Below are positions 1 to 10,490 of a stretch of 27,663 bases of DNA, piece by piece. The position numbers and the translations under genes were made by a program. The stretch is taken from assembly GCA_003427395.1 (NCBI GenBank), contig BFEA01000572.1:832471-860133 (forward strand), given 5' to 3'. The notes under the pieces were generated by a model. That model saw nothing but the letters and a program-made list of their open reading frames with translations. It had not been told where the DNA came from and did no database searches. The stretch is from Chara braunii (Eukaryota > Streptophyta > Charophyceae > Charales > Characeae). Each line of letters begins with the position of its first letter. Positions within the stretch are counted from its first letter, which is position 1.

Positions 1-1770
1 CACTAGTCTAGCCACTCATTGTCAAGTTCATACTCGGTGTGATGTTCCGGTTGATCTTCCCTTCATATGCATGTGCTTTTTCATTATTCTAGTCACTCAT
101 TGTCATGTCCATATTTGGTGTGATGCTCCGTTTGATCTTCCCTTCATGTGCATGTGCTTTTCATTAGTCTAGCCACTCATTGCCATGTTCATACTTAGTG
201 TGATGTTCTGGTTGATATTCCCTTCATGTGCATGTGCTTTTTCATTAGTCTAGCCACTCCTTGTCATGTTCATACTTGGTGTGATGTTCCGGATGATCTT
301 CCCTTCATGTAGATGTGCTTTCCACTAGTCTAGCCACTCATTGTCAAGTTCATACTTGGTGTGATGTTTTGGTTGATCTTCTCGTCATATGCATGTGCTT
401 TTTCATTCGTGTAGCCACTCATTGTCATGTTCATACTTGGTGTGATGTTCCGTTTGATCTTCCCTTCATGTGCATGTGTTTTTCATTAGTCTAGCCCCCC
501 CTTGTCAAGTTCATGTTTGGTGTTATGTTCTCTTCTTCTCGTGCATGTGTTTTCCCATAGTCTAGCCCCTCCTTGTCAAGTTCATGCTTTGATGTGATAT
601 TTCGGATCCTTAGTTTATCCTTTCTCTTTGAGCATGTGCTTTTACTAGTCTAGCCTCTCATTGTCAAAGTTCATGCTTTGAAGTGATATTCTGGATCCTT
701 ACTCAGTTGATCTCTTCTTCTTGTGCATATGCTTCTACTAGTCTAGTCTCTCATTGTCAAAGTTTATGTTTGATGTGATGTTCCGGATCTCTTCTCTTTG
801 TGCATGTGCTTCCACTAGTTTAGTCTCTCATTGTCAAGTTCATGTTTGATGTGATGTACCGGTTCTCTTCTCTCTGTGCATGTGGCTCCACTAGTCTAAG
901 CCCCCCCTTGTCAAGTTCATGTTTGGTGTTATGTTCTCTTCTCCTTGTGCATGTGCTTTCCCCTAGTCTAGCCTCTCCTTGTCAAATTCATGTTTTGATA
1001 TGATGTTCAGGATCTTTACTTAGTTAATCTCTTCTCTTTGTGCATGTGCATCCACTAGTCTAACCTCTCATTGTCAAACTCATGTTCCGGGTCTTTACTT
1101 AGTTAATCTCTTCTCGTTGTGTATATGTTTTCCACTAGTCTAGTCTCTCGCTGTTAAGGTCATGTTTAATGTGGTGTTCCGACACTTTACTTAGTTAGTC
1201 TCTTCTCCTTGTGCATGTACCTTCCACTAGTATAGTCTCTCATTGTCAAAGTTCATGTTTGATGTGCTGTTCTGGATCTTTACTGAACTAGTCTTTTCTC
1301 CTTGTGCATGTGTTTTCCACTAATCTAGTCTCTCGTTGTCAAGTTCATGTTCTCGATCTCTTCTTAATTGGTCTCTTCTCTTTGTGCATGTGCTTCCACT
1401 AGTCTAGCCTTTCCTTGTCAAGTTCATGTTCCGGATATTTGCTTAGTTGATCCCTTCTCTTTGTGCATTGTTAAGTTCATATTCCGGCTCTTTGCTTAGT
1501 TAGTCTCTTCTCCTTGTGCATGTACTTTCCACTAGTCTAGTCCCTCATTGTCAAGTTTATGTTTGATGTGGTGTTCCGGATCTTTACTTAGTTAATCTCT
1601 TCTCCTTGTGCAGGTACTTTCCACTAGTCTAGTCTCGCATTGTCAAGTTCATGTTTGATGTGATATTCCGGGTCTTGTTTAGATGATCATCTCCTCTATG
1701 AGTACGTGTTTTTCATTGGTCTAGCTTCTCATCGTCATATTATTCCAAGATATACTTATTCAATCTCTCA
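1..1770. repeat. Degenerate tandem array, about 80-bp basic unit, roughly 22 copies
   Basis: The segment is built of units that each carry a block like CTAGCCACTCATTGTCAAGTT followed by TGTGATGTTCCGG, a CTTC-rich stretch and GCATGTGCTTT. The first three starts lie 81 and 80 bp apart. Later units vary by small deletions and insertions, and some are longer because they carry an added TTTACTTAGTT(A/G)ATCTCTTCT block. I count about 22 copies of the TTGTCAAGTTCAT core. Divergence rises towards the right end. No coding frame is kept. This is satellite or minisatellite-like DNA, and the array runs off the left edge of the window. Confidence 0.9.
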
Positions 1771-1826
1771 CTATGGGGCGGGTGATCGACGTTGGGTTGC
1801 TGCTACGGGGAGCTGATTTAATTAGG

Positions 1827-1829
<3 letters not shown>

Positions 1830-1918
<89 letters not shown>
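1830..1918. repeat. Compound microsatellite (T)31(CT)29
   Basis: A run of about 31 T is followed directly by about 29 CT dinucleotides, then by a pyrimidine-rich stretch to about 2060. The long run of serines, leucines and phenylalanines that can be translated here is only a reading of the microsatellite. The T-run on the plus strand could be the poly-A tail of a minus-strand retroelement, but I see no recognisable element to its right. Confidence 0.95.
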
Positions 1919-1921
<3 letters not shown>

Positions 1922-1929
1922 TTTCCCAC

Positions 1930-4850
1930 TCTCTCTCCTTCTCCCTCTCCCCCTTTTCCTCTTTCCTCCTTTAGACCTCTCTTTCCCCCCCCTCCTTTTT
2001 TTATCACCTTGCCTTTTCTCTCCCTCTCTTCCGTCCCCTCACTTGGCATATGACTAACCCTTCTCCCCTCACTTGAAAACATTGTCAGGGCACGGACGGT
2101 AAACGAAATCAGACTTCACTTGGTGAAAAAAGAGGGCAAGGGGAGGATAGCCGGTCGCTTGTGCCACCAAGGAGGCAAAAGAGAAAGGACGGTTGAAAAA
2201 GTGGGAGAAAGGCGGAATGCGGAGGATAACTTAAGTTGAAATTGAGGTCAGTTTGACTCAACCATTTTCCCGACTGCATGACTATGAGAAGAGAATGGGA
2301 TGATTGAGCAACAAGAGGGAACAAAGAGCAGCCAAAGAATTTGAAAAGATAGGCGTGTGGGAAGGGCTATGTGTTGACCCCCAACGGGGGATTGTATGAA
2401 TCTTCTTGCTCGTGTGGGATTGTGCAGGTGAGTGATGGTTAGAAATGCCTTGAGCGGGATAGGGGCGAGAGGAAACTGGGCACCAAGAGTGAAAGGGAAG
2501 AGGGACATACGGGCTATGGGACCCTTGACATAGAACCAACCCATGGAAATGACTTTTGTGCTTGAAGACTTGGAGTGTAAATGAGAGTGCAATCGTACAA
2601 AGGAAAATGTGATGTTGTGCGTGCATGCATGTGAGGACCCGAAAAAACTAAGGGGTCTACTTCAAAGGGGAAGAAAGCAAATTGTGAGACCTGATGGATG
2701 CGTAGAGGCGAGGGAGAGGACGGCTCCGCCGCACCCCAATGACGCCATATAGCCACAATGTTTAGGGAAATGGTGCGTGGCCTAAGGATGACGCTTAACC
2801 TACGCACAAGAGAAGAGAAACACTCAAAGAATCCTTGGACTGCCTGTGTATTGGAAGGAGCAATAGCATGAGAACACAACAAAGAATAAAAAAAAAATCA
2901 GCTTTGCAGAACAACCAACGAGGCTACCACCCGGCGTGAGGGCTGAGCTACATCCCCAATGTCAAAGCTCTATCGCACAATGACCCACCCCCATCCATCT
3001 CAAAGCACTAGATGAGGGTGACCCTGGGAGGAATGGCCCGCGCCCTGAGCATGAGTGTGGGCGGGCCGAGCCAACTAGGACCCGCAGTGGGGTTGATTAA
3101 GGCTCAAAAGTCTACCGGGGTTTGGCCCTACAAAAATGGTGGAGGTGACGGGCATGGGGTTAAATTGACCCTTGCGATTCCAACGGGGGCGCCCGACGCA
3201 TTGACGTGTACACAACCCAAGATAAGGAAAATGGACTTGTGTTTGCTCTTTCCCTTGTGAGAAATCAGATTTGAGAGTGGCTGGGCGCATGGCATGGCCA
3301 GACCTGGAGGTATAACATGCATGCTATGCACTTGATCAGCCATTTCCTTGTGGAATGGTTCTAGCCATCCTTCGTCCGGTGCTGATGTTCGCCAGTCCGG
3401 GGAAGCCTTTGGCAAGTGGCAGGTCGACCCTTCCTCTTCGTATGAAAGAAGGGCTCCGGTTACCTGACAGGCGGTTGGTGCTTGGCTTAGGCCAGACTCC
3501 AATGAAAATCCCGCGGCGGAGTGATCCGACCAAACGGGTGCCTTACTATCTTCTTCTTTGAGCCCAGCGGGCTCATGCACTTTGCACTTTGTTTTTAAAT
3601 GCTTGAAGGAACCAACATGAACACAACGGGTCACCAAGAAGGAACAATCCTACCCTATGAAAGGACAGACAAGTGAAGAAAAGAGAAATGAAGGGAGTTG
3701 CTAGACTCGAAGGAAAACTAGCTCACCCTTGAAGATTCTCACGAGAAGGAACCAACCACTATGTATGAAAGTAAGGGAAGTGACACTTATTGTCCTGCGA
3801 GAAAATCTGTGAGTTATGGGTAGGAAGCGCTGGGTACACCAAGGTAATGACACTTGTACTTTGTGTGTCCCACTTGAGACTTGTGTTTGCATGATGTGAT
3901 TCGAGCGTCCTGCCTTTCGGAAGGAAAGGATTGGTCTGCACTGGCCAGTGCGGGTTGCGAAACGTCGTTCTCTTTTGTAGGCTGCCGTGTGTTCGTATGT
4001 GGAGGTCAGGCCACCGAACTGTCGGACGAGAATTTGTCACGTCGGTTGATTAGTAGCATTCTCGTTCGAGCAGTGACGGGCTTCGGCTCGATGATCTGCC
4101 GGACGGGGTGTGAAATCTCCTCAGGCGGGGCTTAGCCTGTTGGCTGGCGGAGGGAGTACCACTGCATGCGGACAAAGACGGAGCCTCGGAGGCGATTAGT
4201 AGCTTCTCGTAGCATGGTTTTGGGAAACACTGATTTTTGTCGGACCGATGGAAGTGAATGCCCGGACGGCTGACTTTGTCTCTTTATTTAGGCACTCGGG
4301 GTAACCCTCGGTGTCGGTATGGATGTGCAAAGCAGCAAGACGGGATGGGGTATTCTAGGGACAAGGAAAGGGTTAACCCCTTACCGGAGCCTGGGTACCG
4401 CGCTCGCGACGGTTGAGCTGCGCTTGAGGTGTGGGATAAAACCCTACCGATAGTACCAGTGGAGAGACCATATTGGGATGACCGGTGAGGAGATGACCGA
4501 CCCGTATGTGAGGTTGCCTGATTTTTTTTTATGTGTTCCCCCTCTGTAAAAATTGATTGAGCCTGGGCTATTGGACGGGACATATTTCTAAGTCTAAGTC
4601 CATACGAGTGAGAGATGATCGGAAGGAAGGAGGATAGAGGTCAATTGGAATAGAACCAAGAGAAAAAATGTGGGCAAATGGATGACCGGCCGAGGGAATT
4701 ATGGGAAGGAGGTACTTACGAATGGGGAGGTAAAATAGGAAGATCTTGATGAGGGGTCTGAAATAATTCTCATCTAGGGCAAGAGTTGATCTGACCAAAA
4801 TGACCGGTTGATACTCTTTTTATGAAAACAGGGGTCGGGTGCTGAAAACA
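1930..4850. other. Long stretch with no supportable gene
   Basis: I read all frames and found only short, low-complexity or unconvincing ORFs. The longest is 169 codons on the minus strand at 3128-3637 and shows no motif I recognise. The plus strand is purine-rich from about 2080 to 2900. Between about 4300 and 4850 the texture already resembles the array that follows. If the paralogue array and gag-pol are one element, its 5' LTR and leader should lie here, but I could not match any part to the sequence downstream of 17503 and saw no clear primer-binding site. Confidence 0.5.
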
Positions 4851-4852
4851 AG

Positions 4853-5655
4853 ATGGCGCGATGGTTGCCTTCCANGATCTATACTAGCGGCCCGGAAATG
4901 TCAGTAGATGTAAAGGATGGGGTATCGGTCGTCCTCCCGGAAAATGGGGCGTGGGCGGACCTTGAACCAGCGGATCAAACGGTAATGCTGGAAGGAGAGG
5001 ATGCTTTTCTTTGGATAGAAACAGTATGGACTAATGTCAGCTTGACGAGGTTGTCGCCAAGTTTAATGGATTTGGAATTCCGAGGGACAGTGGAAACCCG
5101 GGGGTGTCGCAAGATGGGGAGAAAACTATGATCATAGAGTTGGCACTCGGGAATACACCGGACGAGTTGTTTAGGAAGGCAGAACCAGAGGTTGTGTGGG
5201 CTTCATGTCAACGGAGGGAAATGAAAATGGAAAGGGTAGACGTACGGGTGGAACTTGGGGATAGAGGAAGCATGAGGCGACCTGTAAGAACCATGCGATG
5301 TGTGCTGCCCCCCTTCCTAGTGGATGCGGTTTTCGGAACTCGGAGCAGGCTAGTACGGATATGCAAGTCCATGACGAACCTCGGGCTATACCACTGCGCT
5401 AGGCAAGATTTTTTTCGGTTATCAAGAGAGATGGGGCCGTTCGAGGGGAACTGGGCGGAGGAGCTGGCCGAGATACTAAATTGCCTTAGCATAGACAATA
5501 TCTTTGTCCCTAGCGCTGTGCATTGGGGGATAGTCTACAGAAATGTGGCAATAGGGGAGACGTTTTTAGATGGGGTAAGGGAGTTGGTATACGGCGAGGA
5601 AGACGACTTCAGTGATGAAGACGAAGATGAAGAGATAGAGGACTTAGACTTCTAA
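4853..5655 (+). pseudogene. Unit 1 of a four-copy unrecognised protein family (one frameshift)
   Basis: I do not recognise this protein. It reads from ATG 4853 and changes frame at a run of five G (5100-5104), where the first frame stops at 5131 and the second continues to 5655. Homology to units 2-4 runs across the junction, so I treat the two parts as one gene of about 265 codons. The N-terminal half has alternating hydrophobic residues, suggesting beta structure. The C-terminal half has LPPFLVDAVFG, then exactly 39 residues between PPF and GPF, then MGPFEGNWAEEL and IGETFLDGVREL. The last 20 residues are an acidic tail of D and E that the other units lack. Base 4875 is N. A single-base indel in a G-run is either a sequencing error or a recent mutation. 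A possible splice acceptor, AACAG, ends at 4831. Confidence 0.6.
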
Positions 5656-5718
5656 GAGGGGTGGGGTAACTTAACTTAGGAAGGACGGGTGGCCTGGTAT
5701 TGTGCAGGAAAGGGAAAA

Positions 5719-6474
5719 ATGACTAGAGAAGAAAGGATGATGGAATACACCTTCAAAGGTTGGGAACCACGGCGACTCAGAGGAGGAATAAAAATGTCTA
5801 TACCAACAGGAAACGGATGGAGGGGGACCACGTGGGACTGGATTGGGTTTGAGGTTGCCCGGGACTTGTCATATGTATGGATAGAGCGGATTTGGAACCC
5901 GATAAGGGAAGAGGAAGGTTCGGACAATATAGCAGAAGGCAAGGTAGAGTCAGTCGGAACGATTGTCCTTTCCAAGGATGGATGACACCTATTTTGCACT
6001 ATGTTAGCCATGGGACAAGACCCGATGTGGCTTCTAGGGGATGCAGAGGCGCGAACCCGGAGGGAAGGCAAGAGGTTCGCCAACGAGGGGTGGGACAAAG
6101 TTAGTAGCAAAGTTGTGATGGGAGGGTGGAAAGAACTCAGACCTCCCTGCCTGCGCATAACAGCTTGGGTGCCCGAGTTCGTGACCGACTGGTTCGGGGG
6201 TTTTGAGCATATAGCAGACGTAGCCGACTCCATGAGGAAAGTACACATAGAATGTGCCTGGCTGGCCGAGGAGTTCTATAGGTTCTCCTTAAAATATGGA
6301 CCCTTCTACGGGGATAAAGCCGGTGAGGTCATCACCTTCTTGAGGATAGGTAAATACGACCGCCTAGAGGTAAGCACGGAATCTTGGGACACCATAATTA
6401 GCCGGGAGGCGGCGGTCGCGCCATCCTATGTGGACGATGTCTTTATGCTGTTTGAGGTGCGGTGGTTTGATTAA
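5719..6474 (+). pseudogene. Unit 2 of the four-copy family (one in-frame stop)
   Basis: This is the second tandem copy, about 251 codons. I chose ATG 5719 because the product then begins M-T-R, as unit 3 does and much as unit 4 does; an in-frame ATG at 5689 would add ten residues. The frame is open to 6474 except for one TGA at 5983-5985. That codon sits in the motif LS-x-x-G-W, which is LSEQGW in unit 3 and LSEIGW in unit 4, so the stop stands exactly where the siblings have tryptophan. Other family marks are WDWIGFEV, GTIVLSKDG, PEF followed by 39 residues to GPF, KYGPFYGDKAGEV, and IISREAAVAPSYVDDV near the end. The possible acceptor TGCAG ends at 5707. Function is unknown. Confidence 0.6.
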
Positions 6475-6735
6475 AGGGACTCAAAGTTCGAGCGCCACAG
6501 GAAGAACGGAGTATGGAGGGTGCATGTGAATTAGGATGTAGCATAAGAAAGAGGGATGTACATTGGTCAGCAGGGGACGCGAGGAGGCCGAAATAAGGGC
6601 AGGCATGAAGATGGGATAGTGGCGGGCACCAGTGTACGATAGGAAGGGGGTACTGAAAGACTAAAACATGGGAGACGCGGAATCTCGGTGGGTGCAGCAA
6701 TCAAACTAAGGAAGCGGGACAGGAGTCATTGCGAG

Positions 6736-7527
6736 ATGACCCGACGAATGACGTTCTGGGGAGATAGGCCTCGCGGGATCCTACCACCAAGAGCATTAGG
6801 AGATAGGATCGAAATAAGCTTGCCATCAAGGAACGTTGTGAGTAACCCGGTAATGGACTGGGTGGGGGTAGAGTTGGTGGAAGACACGGTGTATCTAGTA
6901 ATAAAACTGGAGTGGCGTACGAGAGGGGAATCCGGGGGCATAAATTTGGACCTCCCAGAGCGAGTACATGCGACGGGATCCTTACACCTGTCGGAACAAG
7001 GGTGGCGGGCCTTTGGGATTGCCTTGGCCTCTGAGGATGATCCCGTGCGAATGTTCGAAGGAACATGGCAAATAACCTGGCGGGAGGAGTTTGAGTTTGC
7101 AGATCCGGAACGAGATGACGTGACGGCTGAGGTAAAAGTTGCCACAACAGGGGTCTTTGAGCTGCCGAATGAGGTCGTACGGATGAGTCTACCGCCCTTC
7201 CTGCTAAGACGAATGGGAGGAATAAATTAAGTGGAGCAGGCGGTAACTGTCGTAACTAGGTTAAATTTTGACGAAGCATTAATGTATCAAGAATACTATC
7301 GGGCCTTCATAGAGATGGGGCCTTTCGGGGACAAATAAGGGCGCGAGGTGCTTTGCATTCTACGAGCGGTGGTAAATACTAGGCCAGGAGTTCCACAAAT
7401 AAGTGATGAGGTCATGTGGAGAGTCATCCGGCGAGAGGTACATCGGGGCGCGACCTACATAGATGATCTCTACCGGTTGTACGAGCAACCAGAGGGGGCT
7501 ACTGCTCCCAGGGGTATGGAGGGATAG
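6736..7527 (+). pseudogene. Unit 3 of the four-copy family (two in-frame stops)
   Basis: This is the third tandem copy, about 263 codons, with its start set at ATG 6736 (product begins MTRRMTF) by comparison with units 2 and 4. The frame is open to 7228-7230 (TAA), and reading on in the same frame gives clear family sequence up to TAG 7525-7527, with one further stop at 7336-7338 (TAA). Conserved elements are MDWVGVEL, GSLHLSEQGW, MSLPPFLL, 39 positions from PPF to GPF (counting the stop), EMGPF, and RREVHRGATYIDDLYRLYE. The second stop falls just after GPF-GDK, where the siblings have A or W-A. The part before the first stop alone would be 164 residues and lack the C-terminal domain. TGCAG ends at 6697. 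Confidence 0.6.
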
Positions 7528-7646
7528 TTGGGACTAGAAAAGAGGAATGAAAACACGAAGGGCAAGGGAGGCAGTAGGTGGACGGATTATGAAGATTTGC
7601 TGTAATCCTTTCTATGTGGACTATGCAGGGAATCACCAAGGTAACA

Positions 7647-8404
7647 ATGACAGCAAGACGTGAGCGAGTGGAACGTCAGCCCCGGTACCCCGGACCGCCC
7701 TGGAATAACGGTGTACGATGGGAAGTATCCCTCCTGTCGAGTTCTACCTATCGGGGGTTCGACATAGAATGGCGGGCCGTGACTTTGGGAAGGGACGCCG
7801 CCTTCATGTTGGTAGAATGTCGGGGGACAGGGATGAGACTCGATCGAGGACCTGGAGACGATCTGTTTTCCAATCTGGAAGTTACCGGGACCATGTATCT
7901 GTCTGAGATTGGTTGGCACTCGTTGGGGGTAGAGATAGCACAAGGTCACGAGATGGCACCGGTCTTTCGAAGGGCCGCCCGGACGTTGACCCGGATAGGA
8001 CAATCTGTCAAGGGTAGAAGAAACGTGGGTTTACTTACCCGGGTGGAAATGGGGGGAGGTGCCGGGTTCCCCGTCTTATGATAGACCTTGTCTTCGGGAG
8101 CCTCGCAAGGGCGCGGGAGCTGGCACACTCGGCAATAATGTGGGCATACCACTTTCCCTCTCCGACCATCGGGATGTTCTATGATGTCGCTGTGGAACAT
8201 GGGCCGTTTTGGGGAAACAGGGCCCACGAATTACTAGAAGTCATCCACATCTTGATGTTTTGTGCGCCCCGGCTAGACTGGACGGGGTGCGAACGCATAA
8301 TCCAAAGGGAAATCGAGATAGGGGAGAATTATCTAACGGGGGTGGCTCAACTATTCGAGGAGTCTACCGAACCGGAAGTGTCACGAGGGCGAGAACGGGA
8401 CTAG
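7647..8404 (+). pseudogene. Unit 4 of the four-copy family (one frameshift)
   Basis: This is the fourth tandem copy, about 252 codons. ATG 7647 gives a product beginning MTARRERV, like units 2 and 3. The first frame ends at TGA 8079-8081 and the second frame has an ATG at 8078, so the two overlap as ATGA. Homology shows that the second frame already matches upstream of that ATG (RCRVPRLMIDLVFG against unit 1 RCVLPPFLVDAVFG). The real change of frame is therefore probably at the run of six G at 8051-8056. Conserved marks are GTMYLSEIGW, EHGPFWGNRAHELLEV and IIQREIEIGENYLTGVAQLFEE. The spacing from the PPF-equivalent to GPF is 41 instead of 39. TGCAG ends at 7628. Termination-reinitiation at ATGA is possible but less likely than an indel. 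Confidence 0.6.
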
Positions 8405-8823
8405 CACCCGCAGGCAAGCCAATAGGGCAAATCAAGTACAGTCCGCTACGTTCAAAGACCCACCAACAGAAATAGGAAAGGGGGGCCTCGGACCCGGATG
8501 ATCAATAACCGTCAGACAGGGAACTCTGCGCAGGAAAACTTTTCCTAGCAGGTTGCCCAACCCGGACCCCGACGCACCGACCAACGGAATAAGGGCGCTC
8601 TAAACGAGTCGGTGATAAGCGAAGCTAAGTCACACCCTTAGCTCGGTGAGACAGTTGAGCCGGACGAGGCTCCATATTAAGGAAGCCATCAGAAAATGGG
8701 AATGGGGAAAAACGTAATTGCCAAGTAAAAGGATAAACCAACGGGATTGGAACCTAGGGAACCTAAATGCCTCGCACTGCGTTTGTTCTGGGGGATCCTT
8801 TGGTTATGCAGAAGTAGGCAAGT
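8405..8823 (+). other. Gap between the paralogue array and gag
   Basis: No ORF of note and no LTR end or primer-binding site were seen. The sequence keeps the G/A-rich sense-strand texture of both neighbours. A candidate splice acceptor, TGCAG ending at 8811, precedes the gag ATG by 12 bases. Confidence 0.4.
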
Positions 8824-10451
8824 ATGGCAACGGAGGATGAGACAGGTAATCATGAAAGCGAAGGAGGACCAGGCTTAGGAGGCAGTGTTGAGCAAAGCAA
8901 GGAAGGGCAGAAAGACAGGGAATCAACAAATCCGGATGACACCAAAGGAAACCGGGAGGAAATGTCATCGGGAGAGAGCTCGGAAAAAGTCGGGGAAGCA
9001 GACAGGGAACTCAGGAAAATAAGGAGGGCAGGAATAAGGATAGGGCGAGCCCCGGGAACTCGGAGGGAGCTGTGTCTAAGAAAGTAAGGTTCATGGACGC
9101 GAGGCGCAAACTAGCAGAGATAGAGAAAATAACTGCGGAATACAAGGCAAGGTTAATTGAGGAAATGATGATTGGGAACGAGGAAGACTCTCTGCAGGAG
9201 GTACCGCGGGACGAGCGGAAAACCAGTCGGGGCGGAACTGGGCAAGGGGACAAGGGTAGTGACCGTGGGGGAACACCGAGCAAAAGAAGGAAAGAGAGAG
9301 AGAACTCTCCAGGAATGGAGACAGAGAAGGCTATGAACCCCTTAGCCATAGACAGTAGGGCTAACCGTCTGCCGACCTCGCCTGCGGTATTGCTAGGATG
9401 TGAAGGACTCCGGAACCTCAGAGAAAGGGTGTTGGGATGGTTCGACCCGGAAGGAACGACAAAGACTAGAGGGGGGAAAAAGGCCAGCAAGGAAGGGTCA
9501 GATACCAGCATGGCAGGCGAGTCCAGTAGCTCCGAAGGCGGCCTTAGGAAGATAGTATCATCCCTTGCATGAGCATTGAACAAGAACCAAGGCTATCTAG
9601 CAGACGCCAAGAAAAAGTTGACTTTCGATGGAGCAAACATCACGGAGTTCCTGATCGACTACGAGAACCTAGTTGCGTTACTAAAGTGGACCGAGGAGGA
9701 AAATATGAATCATCTAGGACAGCATGTATCGTTAAGCCTGGGACGGGATATAATGGTCATTGTAGCCGCAAGCTGGTCTTGGAAGGAGACCCGGGATGTG
9801 ATGATGAGGAAGTACCTAGCGGCAGAGAAAATGGCAACGGAGGCCGACCTAGCGGGTGTTCAAAGGAAGAACTTCGCAACGTACAATGATTTCCTACGAT
9901 AATTTACTCTAGTAGCACTAAGGATCCCCGGGGTCACGGACCGGATAATGAGCAAATATTTCATCAGGCAGTTCTCCGAGTTCGACAAAGAAAAGATCTT
10001 GTCAGCTTACCAACAGACGATTAAGTTCGTAAACATGCGGGATGTTGATTTTAGCACAGTAACGGATCTGGCTGAGAAAACGGTAGTAACAAAAACGTTG
10101 GCCTTGCTCAAGGAAGGGGAGATTATAGATCTGACCGGTAGAACGGGCGACAAGGTAAAAAAGGGGATTGAAAGTCTACATGAGCGGGGGCACGGGGTCG
10201 ACAATAAAATTGAAAGGATGGAGGGCGCGCTACTAATTATAAAGGCGCACGTATCCCGACCCGCCCTCCCTCCCCAGGAAGTTGTGGTTCCGCCAGGTGT
10301 AGCCAACCGCGGATTGGGACGGAGAGATCCTGCTAACAAGCAATGCAAGTACTGTACCGCGATGGGACATTATATGCGCGTGTACCCAAAGCTTAACCAT
10401 GATATTCTGAAAAGAAGGTGTACCAGGTCATTAAAGGGGGAGATATTTTGA
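8824..10451 (+). pseudogene. gag: Ty3/gypsy-type Gag, broken
   Basis: Gag is the capsid and nucleocapsid precursor that packages element RNA. ATG 8824 opens a charged, E/K/G-rich N-terminal region in frame 1. A frame change at about 9040-9060 then joins a second frame that runs on as one capsid-like sequence (LTFDGANITEFLIDYENLVALLKW onward, cited in part). That frame is interrupted by TGA 9570-9572, TAA 9900-9902 and TGA 10449-10451, all with sensible sequence on both sides. At 10344-10385 there is a CCHC zinc knuckle, C-x2-C-x4-H-x4, but the last cysteine is replaced by tyrosine (TAC), followed by P as usual. The protein is therefore non-functional as read. The same frame leads without a break in homology into the protease. 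Confidence 0.75.
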
Positions 10452-10490
10452 CCACAAGGGGAACGGGTATACTGGAACTCGCCAGGAGGG

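Noticed and set aside
1773-2082. ORFs of 86-94 codons on both strands
   Set aside because: They are translations of the T-run and CT microsatellite.
3128-3637. 169-codon minus-strand ORF
   Set aside because: No motif, mixed composition, overlapped by ORFs on the other strand and in other frames; looks like chance.
4853-8404. Units 1-4 as Gag or envelope proteins
   Set aside because: No zinc knuckle, capsid-like pattern, signal peptide or membrane segment is visible.
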